Notes: generated from the letters alone by a model not told the origin. Numbered from the stretch's first letter, positions 9,549 through 18,785 are shown. The stretch: 64,000 nucleotides of DNA from Oxalobacter formigenes (GCF_002127965.1 NZ_CP018787.1:620001-684000); one strand, 5' to 3'. Numbers and translations: made by a program.

Positions 9549-9923
9549 GCCTGACTGTCCGGATATTGATCGGGTAAAACGAAACATTAGACCAAATAAT
9601 TGCCCAATACGCCAGTATGAAATGCGTTTTTCTCATCTTTCGCAGTAGAAAAAATCATGGATAAAAACTGGTTTCCTGTGAAAAAAGCAATTTCAGAAGG
9701 CTTGCCGGATATGTCATTCATACAACGATTTATATGTAGATATGCTTGAAATATGAAGCCTGTAGTTGGTCCGTAAAATTGCCATAACTTAATAAATTGC
9801 CATGCTACAATTTTTATCCAGACGGCGGTTTGCTGGAGTGAGGCGCTTGTATAAACCTTGTGATGAATTCACTGGTTTGTTACATCCTGTCTTTATCCGT
9901 TTCTGGAATTCACCCGAGGGATC
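9549..9923. other. intergenic region between divergent putP and hydrolase genes
   Basis: About 375 bp, AT-rich in the middle. It must contain both promoters. A TACAAT at 9806-9811 could be a -10 box for the rightward gene, but no well-spaced -35 was found. No hairpin, RNA gene or convincing small ORF was seen. Confidence 0.5.
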
Positions 9924-11072
9924 ATGATGAAAATTTCTGGCTGTTTTCTGGCATTGCTGTTTGGTGTCACTTCCAGTATGGCGGCAGATACCACACGCTA
10001 TTATCGTTATGATGAAATAAACGGCCCCCTGAAATCGGCGTCATCTGGTCTTGCAGGTGATGGCATTCGGGTGTTGACGAGTATCCCCGGTGTGAAAGGG
10101 GATGACTTCCTGCGCAAGATGAAAGCGTTCATCGACAGTGAATCCGGATGGGACGCACCGAAAGGATATAAGCTTGATCAGGTGGCTTTCAGCAATTTCA
10201 AGGCCGAATTGCTTCACAAGGAAGGTGCTCATTCCAGAAAAGCGGTTCTGCTGTTACACGGCGGTGCTTACCTTATCCAGTTGTCCAATATGTATCGTGA
10301 CATGGCAATCCGGTATTCGAAAATGACCGATAACGCCGATGTATTGATGCCCGATTACCGGATTGCGCCGAAATATGTTTTCCCGTCCGCGCTCGAAGAT
10401 GCGTTTGAAGCCTGGAACTGGTTGCTTGCCAAAGGCTACAAACCGAAAGACATTCTTATTGTCGGCGACAGCGCTGGCGGTAACCTGACACTGGCCCTGA
10501 CGCTGAAATTGCGTGACATGGGCAAAGAATTGCCGGGTGCAATTGTCTGTATGTCGCCCTGGACCGATATGGCTGGAAGCGGGAAATCGCATATGGAAAA
10601 AATGACGGTTGATCCACTTTTCGGCAATACTCCCGAATACTTGCCACCCAAAGACGGCGTGATGCCGGAAGTCTTGCCTTTCATCCTGAGTTATGTCGGA
10701 AAAACGGATCTCAAAAATCCCTATTTGTCGCCGGCATATGCGAAATATGACAAATTTCCACCCATGCTGATTCAGGTGGGCACGGAAGAGGTACTGGAAA
10801 GCGATTCCGAGCTGGTTTATCAAAGTGCCGTGAAAGCCGGTGTCGATGCAACGCTGACACGATACTTTGGCATGTTCCATGTTTTCCAGATACTGGGAGA
10901 CGTTGCCCCGGAAAGCAGGGAAGCGTGGAATGAAGTCAACAGTTTCATCGCTCATAAATTCCTGCATGCAAAACAGGAAGTACTGAAACAGCTTCCGGCT
11001 CCGTCATTTGTCATTCGTCCAGGGAACGAGTCCGTCAGGGTTTTGAAAAAGTCGGAAAATGGCGTTCAGTGA
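9924..11072 (+). CDS. secreted alpha/beta hydrolase, hormone-sensitive-lipase family
   Basis: A 382-residue esterase-like enzyme probably exported to the periplasm. Signal peptide MMKISGCFLALLFGVTSSMAAD has an AxA-like cleavage site near residue 20. The oxyanion-hole motif HGGAY is in VLLLHGGAYLIQLS, the nucleophile elbow is GDSAGGNL, and the acid/base residues come from the C-terminal region with MFHVFQ carrying the probable catalytic His. This is the HSL (family IV) arrangement, also shared by acetyl-hydrolases. Start supported by GAGG shortly upstream. Substrate unknown; it could be a carboxylesterase or acetylesterase. The tail after residue 350 is charged and probably disordered. Confidence 0.85.
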   Translation: MMKISGCFLALLFGVTSSMAADTTRYYRYDEINGPLKSASSGLAGDGIRVLTSIPGVKGDDFLRKMKAFIDSESGWDAPKGYKLDQVAFSNFKAELLHKEGAHSRKAVLLLHGGAYLIQLSNMYRDMAIRYSKMTDNADVLMPDYRIAPKYVFPSALEDAFEAWNWLLAKGYKPKDILIVGDSAGGNLTLALTLKLRDMGKELPGAIVCMSPWTDMAGSGKSHMEKMTVDPLFGNTPEYLPPKDGVMPEVLPFILSYVGKTDLKNPYLSPAYAKYDKFPPMLIQVGTEEVLESDSELVYQSAVKAGVDATLTRYFGMFHVFQILGDVAPESREAWNEVNSFIAHKFLHAKQEVLKQLPAPSFVIRPGNESVRVLKKSENGVQ

Positions 11073-11101
11073 GTGAATGCAGATAAAAACGATAATGGGG
11101 A

Positions 11102-13522
11102 TTATCGGCTGATAAATCGGTCCAGTATTTGATGAAGACGGTCAATATCCAGCGGTTTTGCCAGATGCTCGTTCATTCCGGCTGTCTTCGCTGCTTCCAC
11201 ATCCTCCCTGAAAGCATTGGCTGTCATCGCGACAATCGGGACTATTTGCGCGTCTTTTCTTGAAAGACTGCGGATTTTGCGTGTTGATTCCAGACCTCCC
11301 ATGACCGGCATTTGCAAATCCATGAAAATCAGTCCGTAATATCCTTCAGATGAAGACATGAACCTTTCCAGTGCTTCCTGCCCGTTTTTGGCGGTTTCAA
11401 CCCGGATGCCGCTCTCGGCAAGGATGACTTCCGCTATTTCCCTGTTCAGCTCGTTATCTTCGACCAGTAATACTTTTTTTCCCTTGTAATCCCGTTTTTG
11501 TCTTGAGGATTCAACGACAGACGCGTGCTCATTTTCTTTCATGGCATGTTTTTTGATCGCGTAAGCAAGAGCGGATTTCAGCATGGGTTTGACCAGAAAA
11601 CCATTTGCGCCTGAAGCGAGTGCCTTTGATTCGTATTCCATCCAGTCATAGGCTGAGGCAAGCAGAATGGGAATGTCGGAGCCGATTTGTTTCCGGATCA
11701 GTCTTGTCGTTTCGATTCCATCCATTTTCGGCATTTTCAGATCGATGATGACCATCGAAAAATCTTTCCCCGATTGATGTTTTTCCGCTATTTTCTGAAT
11801 GGCTTGTTCACCTGAAAGAACCCATTCGTTCCGGATTCCCAATTCATCGAGCCGCTCACAAGTCGTTTCACAGGCTATCCGGTCATCATCCACGACCAGA
11901 ATTGCATTTTTCATGAAAAGACAGTAATCGACGGAGCTTTCATTCTGGAGTTTAAGAGGGAGTTCGACTGTAAAGGTGGAACCTTTCCGGTAAGTGCTTT
12001 TTACCTTGATATCCCCATTTATCAGTTTCACGATATTCCGGCTTATCGCCATACCGAGTCCTGTCCCCTGGACAGCCAGTACATCGGCGTCGTCAGCGCG
12101 TTCAAAGGGAGAAAATAGTTTTTCAATGAATTCCGGTTTCATTCCGTAACCGTTATCTTCGAACGTAAATTCATAAAGACCATAACCAGCTGTATTCGAT
12201 GGTTTTTCACGGATGTCGAACATGATTTTTCCACCGGCAGGCGTGTATTTAATGGCATTGGATAATATGTTCAGAAAGACTTGCTGGATATGCTGGGGGT
12301 CGCCAATAACATTTTCGTGACGTAAATGATGGGCCCGTATGTCGAAAGTATGTTGCTTGGCCATAACGGATGGTTGCAGAATCGTAACCAGATTTTGCAG
12401 CATGTCATTCAGGCAGAATTCTTCTTCTGTAATAGCAAGATTGCCGCTTTCGATTCTCGACATATCCAGAACTTCATTGATCAGGCCCAGCAGCAGTTTG
12501 GAGGAGAGAGTTATTTTCCCGAGGCAGTCCTTTACCCTGTCCCTGTCGTCGATATGTGTTCCGGCAATGGCTGTCATGCCAATGATGGCGTTCATCGGAG
12601 TACGGATGTCATGACTCATACGTGAAAGAAATTCCGATTTTGAACGATTCGCCCGTTCAGCTGTCTGAAGGGCGTCATGGAGCATGACTGAACGTTCTTC
12701 GAGTTGTCTTTGCAGTTCACGCTGTTCAGTAATATCGGTGATATCAATATAAATCACAAGATAAACAGGATTGTCATTGATCCAGTCGATACAGTTTGCA
12801 TTGACCTGAAACCACAAGTTGCCACCGGTTTTATCCGTTGCCTGAAGGGTGAAATGAACACGTTCTCCCCTGCGCATCCGCGAAAAGTTTTGAAGATATA
12901 CTCTTCGGTTTTTTTCCGTGTTTACATTGGAAAGACCGAAAGCCAGACCTTCCTGCTCGCTGCTATCGAAGAAATCCCTGAAACGTTCATTGGCTCCAAG
13001 AAAGCGGAAGCCTTCTTCATTGACCTGAAACCGTGCAACAAAACCCGGAAGATTGTCATAAGTGACGGACTGTTCCTTCTGCATCCTGATCTGGTCGTCG
13101 ATATTTGTGATGACAGTGTAGGAAACCTGGTAACCGTTTACGTACTCGTCTGAAAACACATTGGATATATTGACCCATATATGGCTTCCATCCTTGCGGG
13201 GCATCGTGGTGACAAGGTTGTAGCCATTGCGGTCGGCCTTGATCGTAGATGTCACCGTTTCAACAAGTTCGTTCCATTGTTTCTGATGGTTTGCGTAATA
13301 GAGATCGGGCCGGTTGTGGAACCTGGCTTCATATTCTTCTTTAGGCCAGCCGATAAGTCGATAGTAGTAGTCGTTTGCCCAGACCAGCGTGTAATTTTCA
13401 TCCAGCAAATGCTTGCTGACACTGACTCCCAAAAGACGCATCAGGGTGTGATATTCATAATCGGCAACTGCTTCATTACCGTCTATCCCTGTTCTGTTTT
13501 TACTGTCGTCCATTTTCGGCAT
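11102..13522 (-). CDS. hybrid sensor histidine kinase, PAS-PAS-HisKA-HATPase-REC-REC
   Basis: A soluble 806-residue kinase with no membrane segment. Two PAS domains lie at about 25-145 and 155-268, a short coiled coil at 268-298, HisKA with phospho-His H304 (RMSHDIRTPMNAIIG), and HATPase_c at about 405-525 (N box SNAIKYTPAGG, GTGLGMAIS). A first receiver lies at 540-655 with D594 (VIIDLKMPKMDG) and a second at 682-802 with D735 (LIFMDLQMP). The start at 13522 is preferred over 13579 because AGGAGAGGGCC precedes it. No Hpt gene adjoins, so phosphotransfer must use an Hpt elsewhere; the closest known one is at 60495. It is convergent with the esterase and closely related to the kinase at 57890, including the receiver phrase SAYDW. 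Confidence 0.9.
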   Translation of the reverse strand: MPKMDDSKNRTGIDGNEAVADYEYHTLMRLLGVSVSKHLLDENYTLVWANDYYYRLIGWPKEEYEARFHNRPDLYYANHQKQWNELVETVTSTIKADRNGYNLVTTMPRKDGSHIWVNISNVFSDEYVNGYQVSYTVITNIDDQIRMQKEQSVTYDNLPGFVARFQVNEEGFRFLGANERFRDFFDSSEQEGLAFGLSNVNTEKNRRVYLQNFSRMRRGERVHFTLQATDKTGGNLWFQVNANCIDWINDNPVYLVIYIDITDITEQRELQRQLEERSVMLHDALQTAERANRSKSEFLSRMSHDIRTPMNAIIGMTAIAGTHIDDRDRVKDCLGKITLSSKLLLGLINEVLDMSRIESGNLAITEEEFCLNDMLQNLVTILQPSVMAKQHTFDIRAHHLRHENVIGDPQHIQQVFLNILSNAIKYTPAGGKIMFDIREKPSNTAGYGLYEFTFEDNGYGMKPEFIEKLFSPFERADDADVLAVQGTGLGMAISRNIVKLINGDIKVKSTYRKGSTFTVELPLKLQNESSVDYCLFMKNAILVVDDDRIACETTCERLDELGIRNEWVLSGEQAIQKIAEKHQSGKDFSMVIIDLKMPKMDGIETTRLIRKQIGSDIPILLASAYDWMEYESKALASGANGFLVKPMLKSALAYAIKKHAMKENEHASVVESSRQKRDYKGKKVLLVEDNELNREIAEVILAESGIRVETAKNGQEALERFMSSSEGYYGLIFMDLQMPVMGGLESTRKIRSLSRKDAQIVPIVAMTANAFREDVEAAKTAGMNEHLAKPLDIDRLHQILDRFISR

Positions 13523-13707
13523 GGCCCTCTCCTGGAGTGGCCAAATCTTGTTAAAAGGAAAAAAAGTTGCCTTTATCATAATATCACAGTTTGCTTTTTT
13601 AATATCATGACGATAAAACTGGCTGTCAGCTCAGGAGAAAAAGGGTTAACTGAAAAATGACGGCATATTCGATAACTTTTGCGGGATAAAAGAGAGGCTT
13701 ATAAGGA

Positions 13708-15120
13708 ATGGACAAGAACAGGTATGCTTTACTCTATGGCTATCTTCTTGCAAGGATTTATTTTGGATTTTACCCAAAAGGCAAAGCGCTTCCATCCATT
13801 TACCGGTTAAGTGAAATGTTTGGAGTCTCGACCATAACGTCTCGTGAGGCAATCAGGCTTCTGAAAGAAAAAGGTTTTGTAACCGGGTCGCAAGGGAAGC
13901 GTACTGTAGTCATATTCGATCGTGTCAATTCCGGAAAACCTCCCGAGGAAATTTTTGCTGAAAAAGAAACACTTCAGGATCTTTTTCAGAGCCTGTATCT
14001 GTTAATTCCTTCCTTTTTTTACCAGGGTTATTTCTTGTGCAGCACGAAGGAGCTGGATCGGCTTGGCGTCATTCTCGATCGTTTTGACGACGTATTGGGC
14101 GAACAGACACTTTATTATCTGTTTTATCTTGTAAGCCGATTGAATAATCCGCTTATAAACGATTTGTACGCCGACACTATACTTTATGCCTATCCTGTTC
14201 ATGTTCTACGGTTTTTCAACGAATCCGGGTGGGGGGAAAAATATAAAAAACTGGGGATCGAGTTACGGCAAATGATCGACTTGCGAAGAAAGGGGGAAGA
14301 AAAAGAACTTTGGGATTTGATTCATACCGCTTATCTTGAATACGACAAGGATTACGCAAGTGGAAAGTGCCAGGCAGATCTGAAAAAAGCGTATACATGG
14401 GGCAAGCCGGATATTTGTCATTCCATCGCGCGGGAATTGATTTATCGAATTTATTGTGAAAAATATCCGGTCGATACTTTTTTGCCTTCACCCAAAACCC
14501 TTTCACAGGAATTTTCCTCTGCAATTATTACCATCAGGCGTGCGATCGGTTTATTGAACAAACTGGGGGTGACGGAATCCATCAATGGAAAGGGGACAAA
14601 AGTTCTATCCATTGCCGAAGGAAGAAAAAAGATCAGATGGATCGAGCCTTCCGTTCGCAAAAGTATCATGACCTATTTTTATGCACTTCATATTTTTGCA
14701 ATAAGTTGCACGTCAGTGGCAAAGGCATTATTTCCTCGTATCGACAAAGAAAGACTGGCATTTCTCAGAAAAGAGCTTCTTGCGGCAAAAGAATCGGGAT
14801 ATACCGAAGCCGTTTGCGGGATCTGTTTTTCGATTCTGCTTGAAAACAGCAACCTTTCTGCAATTTGCGAAATATATCTCCGGCTCCAAGACCTTCTGTT
14901 ATGGGGATATCCACTTATTTTCATCGAGCCTCGTCTGCAAGTGGATGACTATGTCGATATGCTCGTTGAAGGCATCGATAATAGGGATGAAAGATTGTTC
15001 GCCGGGGGACTCGAACAAATCGTTCGTGCCATTTTTGTATCCTCCCGAACGAAAATCATTTCTGTTGGTATCGACGCGGCAAAAAATGTCGAATTACCGG
15101 TGTTGCCACCGGTTTCGTAA
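13708..15120 (+). CDS. double GntR-like transcriptional regulator (two fused HTH-effector halves)
   Basis: A 470-residue DNA-binding protein built of two similar halves. Half one: winged helix at about residues 5-70 (PKGKALPSIYRLSEMFGVST, then SREAIRLLKEKGFV) and a helical effector region to about 220. Half two: a second winged helix at about 235-300 (FLPSPKTLSQEFSSAIITIR, RRAIGLLNKLGV, GKGTKVL) and a second helical region from 315 to 445. GntR regulators normally have one HTH and 220-250 residues, so this looks like a fused duplication. The ligand cannot be inferred, as the helical parts are not clearly FCD or UTRA. Two identical palindromes lie just downstream at 15176 and 15210, between this gene and the c-di-GMP gene, and are the obvious candidate operators. 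Confidence 0.75.
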   Translation: MDKNRYALLYGYLLARIYFGFYPKGKALPSIYRLSEMFGVSTITSREAIRLLKEKGFVTGSQGKRTVVIFDRVNSGKPPEEIFAEKETLQDLFQSLYLLIPSFFYQGYFLCSTKELDRLGVILDRFDDVLGEQTLYYLFYLVSRLNNPLINDLYADTILYAYPVHVLRFFNESGWGEKYKKLGIELRQMIDLRRKGEEKELWDLIHTAYLEYDKDYASGKCQADLKKAYTWGKPDICHSIARELIYRIYCEKYPVDTFLPSPKTLSQEFSSAIITIRRAIGLLNKLGVTESINGKGTKVLSIAEGRKKIRWIEPSVRKSIMTYFYALHIFAISCTSVAKALFPRIDKERLAFLRKELLAAKESGYTEAVCGICFSILLENSNLSAICEIYLRLQDLLLWGYPLIFIEPRLQVDDYVDMLVEGIDNRDERLFAGGLEQIVRAIFVSSRTKIISVGIDAAKNVELPVLPPVS

Positions 15121-15175
15121 TAATTCACGGGAAAGAATTTTCCAGGTTCCATTAAGGAGAACCTGGATTACAAAC

Positions 15176-15189
15176 ATTGTTTAAACAAT
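15176..15189. promoter_or_regulatory. palindromic operator-like site, copy 1
   Basis: ATTGTTTAAACAAT, a perfect 14-bp palindrome, identical to 15210-15223. Centres are 34 bp apart, a little over three helical turns. Confidence 0.65.
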
Positions 15190-15209
15190 TTATTTCCCGT
15201 TAGAAACAA

Positions 15210-15223
15210 ATTGTTTAAACAAT
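15210..15223. promoter_or_regulatory. palindromic operator-like site, copy 2
   Basis: A second exact ATTGTTTAAACAAT, just before a TATGAT (15226-15231) that could be a -10 element. Occupancy here could block a rightward promoter. Confidence 0.65.
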
Positions 15224-15428
15224 GATATGATTTCAAGCTAGTTCATGATGGATTTTTCCGTAATCTGAAGAAGCTGGATGACTTTCTGTCAGTACTCGGG
15301 GCGTTGTTGTTCTCAAGATGAAAACAAGTGTTTTATACATCTTCCTTCGATAAAAAATCTATCAAAGTATACGAATATCTGAAACAGTCTGGTTTGTTTC
15401 AGGAAGCATTCAATTTCAACAGGGTGTC

Positions 15429-15445
15429 GCGGTTTGGAAAACCGC
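15429..15445 (+). promoter_or_regulatory. small hairpin abutting the ribosome binding site
   Basis: GCGGTTT, loop GGA, AAACCGC, ending one base before an AAGG that serves the ATG at 15459. It may modulate translation. Confidence 0.4.
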
Positions 15446-15458
15446 AAGGCTGGCATCG

Positions 15459-17501
15459 ATGGATACAATACTCAGGCAGATAACGGATCACGATTTTTTA
15501 CAGGAAGTCCTCTCTGAAAGTACAGGGGATTATTATTTTATCGGTGATATCGAACAGGATATTTTTTCCGTCAGCCAGAATATGGCGGACGATTTCGGGT
15601 TTCCTGATAAACAAATCACAGGCCTATTGCCAACCTGGATGAAACTGATACAGCCGGAAGATCAGGAAAGATATTATAAAGCTGCCAATGATCTAGTCTC
15701 GGGACGTAAAGACCGATTGAATGAGGAATATCAGGTTCGCCTGAAAAACGGTGAGCTGATCTGGATTCATGAAGTCATTCGGGTCAAGAAAAATGCCGGT
15801 ACCGGAAGGCCCGAACGAGTCGTTGGAATCGCGCGCAAAGTCGAAAACGGTGGCAAGGTCGATCTGGTAACCGGTCTGTATACCCATGAGAAATACATGG
15901 ACAGGATGCAGAAACTGGACGACAGCCATCCTATAGGCATCATGCTTTTGGGTATTGACGACTTCACCATGATCAATACCCTGAACAATCACAGTTTCGG
16001 TGATCTGGTACTGCGTAATGTCGCTCAGGACATCCGGAATATGCTTCCGGAATCGGCATTGATTTGCCGGTTTGACGGAGACCAGTTCATCATTGTCTAT
16101 CCCGATGCGACGCGGGAAAAGCTGGAGCGGTTTTATGAAAACGTTCAGTCGTATACCGGTAAAGTCTACATCAGTCACGGTGTCCATTACCAATTTACGA
16201 TTTCGGCAGGTGCCGTTTTGTACCCCGATCAAAGAGGGCAAGGTGATGATTTGCTCAAATGTGCAGCGGTCGCTCTCAGGAAAGCCAAACTGAACGGGAA
16301 AGACAAATGTGTCTTTTATTCAGCCGGGATGTTGTCGCTCCAGCTGGATGAACAACGAAAAATTCAGATTCTCGGGGAAAGTATCCGTTCTGGATTCGAA
16401 GGTTTCTCAGTTGTTTTCCAACCGGTTAACGATGCCAGTACATTGAGGGTCTGTGGTGCAGAAGCATTGCTCCGTTTTGAAAATGAGGCGTGTGGCGCCT
16501 TAAGCCCCGTTGAATTCATTCCTCTTCTCGAGTCATCCAACCAGATCATTCCTGTCGGCCGGTGGGTGCTGGAACAGGCAATCATTGCTTGCAAAAAATG
16601 GACGGTTTATATTCCTGATTTCGTCATGCAGGTCAATGTTTCCTATCTGCAGTTAAGAGACAAGAATTTCTGTTCGAGGGTCGAAGCGCTTTTGAAAGAA
16701 CACAGGCTTTTGCCGAAGCATATCGTTCTTGAGCTGACGGAAAGTTATTTCATCACCGACAGCGAGCGGATCAACGATACCTTGAAGCGTCTGAAGCAGT
16801 TGAAAATCCGTCTGGCCATGGACGATTTCGGGACAGGCTATTCGTCTCTGGGCCGATTGACCGATTTTGACGTCGATATTGTCAAAATCGACCGCCTGTT
16901 TGTAAAGACTTCCAACAGTGACCGGTATAACAGGGACTTTATCGAATCCGTTATCCGTTTGTGCCATAACGTCGGTATGAAGGTCTGTATCGAAGGCGTG
17001 GAAACGGGGGCAGAGCTGAATATGGTCAACCGGCTCTATGCCGATACGATTCAAGGGTTTTACGTTTCAAAACCGGTACCGGAAAAACAGTTTTTCAGTA
17101 CATTTGTCGTCAAGCCGTTTGATGGCAGTATGCTTCTGGTGCGTCAGGACAAGGCTGCCACGATCAAGAAAATTCTGGGTGACAAGGAATTGCTCCAGTT
17201 GCTGGCGGATGCAACCCCGCTTTGCCTTAACTTGTGGAACCAGAATTTCGAAAATATTGTCTGCAACAAGGAAGCCGTGAAATTGTTCGGCTTGCGCGAT
17301 GAGAACGAATATCTGGAGCGGTTCTTTGAGCTGTCACCTGAATTCCAGCCGAATGGCGAACGTTCTGACATCATGGCCCCGGCCAAAATCAAGGAAGCGC
17401 TGGAAACAGGAAGAGCTGTTTTTCGCTGGATGCAATGCCCCTGTCATGTCTGCTGTGGAATAAAGACCTGCAACTTATCACCTGTAATCAGGAAGCGGTG
17501 A
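15459..17501 (+). CDS. PAS-GGDEF-EAL-PAS c-di-GMP protein, 3' end frameshifted
   Basis: A 680-residue cytoplasmic protein. PAS at about 15-128; a degenerate GGDEF domain at 133-290 in which the signature reads RFDGDQF, so cyclase activity is unlikely; and an EAL domain at about 300-550 with E335 (AEALLR), N in QVNVS, E in LELTES, DDFGTGYSSL (D455, D456) and K476, so phosphodiesterase activity is plausible. A second PAS-like unit starts at about 575 (ATPLCLNLWNQNFENIV). Its frame breaks at FRWMQ, after which about 20 unrelated residues precede a stop. The sequence continues in another frame as the next entry, so this is one gene split by a deletion or frameshift near 17430. Confidence 0.85.
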   Translation: MDTILRQITDHDFLQEVLSESTGDYYFIGDIEQDIFSVSQNMADDFGFPDKQITGLLPTWMKLIQPEDQERYYKAANDLVSGRKDRLNEEYQVRLKNGELIWIHEVIRVKKNAGTGRPERVVGIARKVENGGKVDLVTGLYTHEKYMDRMQKLDDSHPIGIMLLGIDDFTMINTLNNHSFGDLVLRNVAQDIRNMLPESALICRFDGDQFIIVYPDATREKLERFYENVQSYTGKVYISHGVHYQFTISAGAVLYPDQRGQGDDLLKCAAVALRKAKLNGKDKCVFYSAGMLSLQLDEQRKIQILGESIRSGFEGFSVVFQPVNDASTLRVCGAEALLRFENEACGALSPVEFIPLLESSNQIIPVGRWVLEQAIIACKKWTVYIPDFVMQVNVSYLQLRDKNFCSRVEALLKEHRLLPKHIVLELTESYFITDSERINDTLKRLKQLKIRLAMDDFGTGYSSLGRLTDFDVDIVKIDRLFVKTSNSDRYNRDFIESVIRLCHNVGMKVCIEGVETGAELNMVNRLYADTIQGFYVSKPVPEKQFFSTFVVKPFDGSMLLVRQDKAATIKKILGDKELLQLLADATPLCLNLWNQNFENIVCNKEAVKLFGLRDENEYLERFFELSPEFQPNGERSDIMAPAKIKEALETGRAVFRWMQCPCHVCCGIKTCNLSPVIRKR

Positions 17502-18352
17502 GAATGTTTGCCGTGGAAAACGAATCGGATATTCTGAATCGTTATGATGAATTTTCGCCTGTTTACCAGCCGGACAGTGGGCGCAGCAAGGATTTGATGC
17601 GCCAGAAAATCCGGGAGGCATTTTCGGAAGGAAGAAGCGTATTCAAATGGACTTTCTGTAATAAACAGAGTGAACTGATTCCATGCGATATGACCCTTGT
17701 GCGCGTTTCCTATCAGGGGAACGATGCCATAGCGGCTTATTGCAGGGATCTGAGAGAACTGGTGCAAACAATTGAACAGAATACCGGCCTGAAACAACTT
17801 GCGTATTACGATTCCCTCACCGGTACGTCAAGCCGGGTTGCTTTCATGCAATCTCTTAAATCCCGATTCAGGCAACTTAAAAAGAGTGATGTTTTTGCGC
17901 TTGTCATGCTGGATTTTGACAATTTCAAAAACATCAACGATACATATGGACATCAGGCAGGCGACGCCACTCTGCAAAACAAGATTTCCATGATCAGGAC
18001 ACTGCTGCCGGAAGGTGCCGAGATGGGGCGTTACGGTGGCGATGAATTCATCATTCTGCTGGACGATGTCAACTGGGAAGAAGTCAATACCCTGATGAAA
18101 AAAATCGTTGAAAAGGTATCGGGTACGATAATGAATACGGGCGGTTTTGTCTTTCCTGTCACCATCAGTGCAGGGGGCGTTTTCTGGGACCCGTCATGTC
18201 TGAATTGCGAACAGTTGTTAAGCAGAGCCGATAAAGCGCTTTATGATGCCAAGAGAAACGGCAGAAACCGTTTCATTTTGCTGGACCGTCGCCGTAGGGC
18301 TATTGAAGAAACAGCTGAACTGCCACGACACGATAAAAGTCTCTTGCTGTAA
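17435..18352 (+). CDS. PAS-GGDEF diguanylate cyclase, detached 3' part of the preceding gene
   Basis: A 305-residue product from the frame overlapping the previous gene's end by 67 bases. It opens with MPLSCLLWNKDLQLITCNQE, a copy of the PAS-like unit found at the end of the upstream protein, and has its own GGDEF domain at about 120-285 with an intact GGDEF (201-205) and FDNFKNINDTYGH. The product-inhibition RxxD site is not visible. No good ribosome binding site sits at a normal distance from the ATG at 17435; GGAAGAG lies about 20 bases upstream. It may be translated by coupling, or be the out-of-frame remainder of a broken gene. If expressed, it would be a free active cyclase separated from its EAL partner. 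Confidence 0.75.
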   Translation: MPLSCLLWNKDLQLITCNQEAVRMFAVENESDILNRYDEFSPVYQPDSGRSKDLMRQKIREAFSEGRSVFKWTFCNKQSELIPCDMTLVRVSYQGNDAIAAYCRDLRELVQTIEQNTGLKQLAYYDSLTGTSSRVAFMQSLKSRFRQLKKSDVFALVMLDFDNFKNINDTYGHQAGDATLQNKISMIRTLLPEGAEMGRYGGDEFIILLDDVNWEEVNTLMKKIVEKVSGTIMNTGGFVFPVTISAGGVFWDPSCLNCEQLLSRADKALYDAKRNGRNRFILLDRRRRAIEETAELPRHDKSLLL

Positions 18353-18785
18353 AAAGCCGGTATCTTACGTAACTGGATTTCACTTTCAGAATTGTTTCCT
18401 CATTTCATGACAAGACACGCCGGATGTGGTACCAGACACATCCGGCGTGTTTTTTCATATTTTCTGCCATTCAATATTTCCATTCCCAATCATCCTTTGA
18501 CTATTTTTATGGTCATTTTTTGACGGGGAGAAAATTTTTAACAAAATTCAGAAAGTTATGGTAGAGTGCTCGCTCGATTTTTATCTTGGCAATAAATGTT
18601 AATAAAAAGAAATTCGCAAGGATAACGTAGTGTTACTTTTTGGCAATATAAAACTAATCCTGATTTCTTATAACATGACTTTTATTTTCTTGATTGCAAT
18701 CGGCAAGCTGAAAATTGCGTGCACATTTTAAAGCGTGTATCGGGATTTTTTCCCAGAATGAATCCTTGCTCAAAGAAAGGAGAAC
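18353..18785. other. AT-rich intergenic region upstream of satP
   Basis: Holds the terminator at 18415-18455, then about 330 bp of AT-rich DNA that presumably contains the satP promoter. TTGGCAATA occurs twice (18586-18594 and 18640-18648). No RNA family was recognised. Confidence 0.5.
18415..18455 (+). terminator. rho-independent terminator after the c-di-GMP gene
   Basis: A perfect 14-bp stem, ACACGCCGGATGTG and its complement, with an 8-base loop and a T run. Confidence 0.9.

Larger units (their letters stand above)
15121..15458. other. intergenic region with hairpin and twin palindromes
   Basis: 338 bp. From left: a hairpin at 15141-15167 with arms around TCCAGGTT and AACCTGGA, lacking a T run; the palindromes at 15176 and 15210; an AT-rich stretch; and a small hairpin at 15429-15445 next to the ribosome binding site of the next gene. 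No ORF or RNA family was recognised. Confidence 0.6.
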
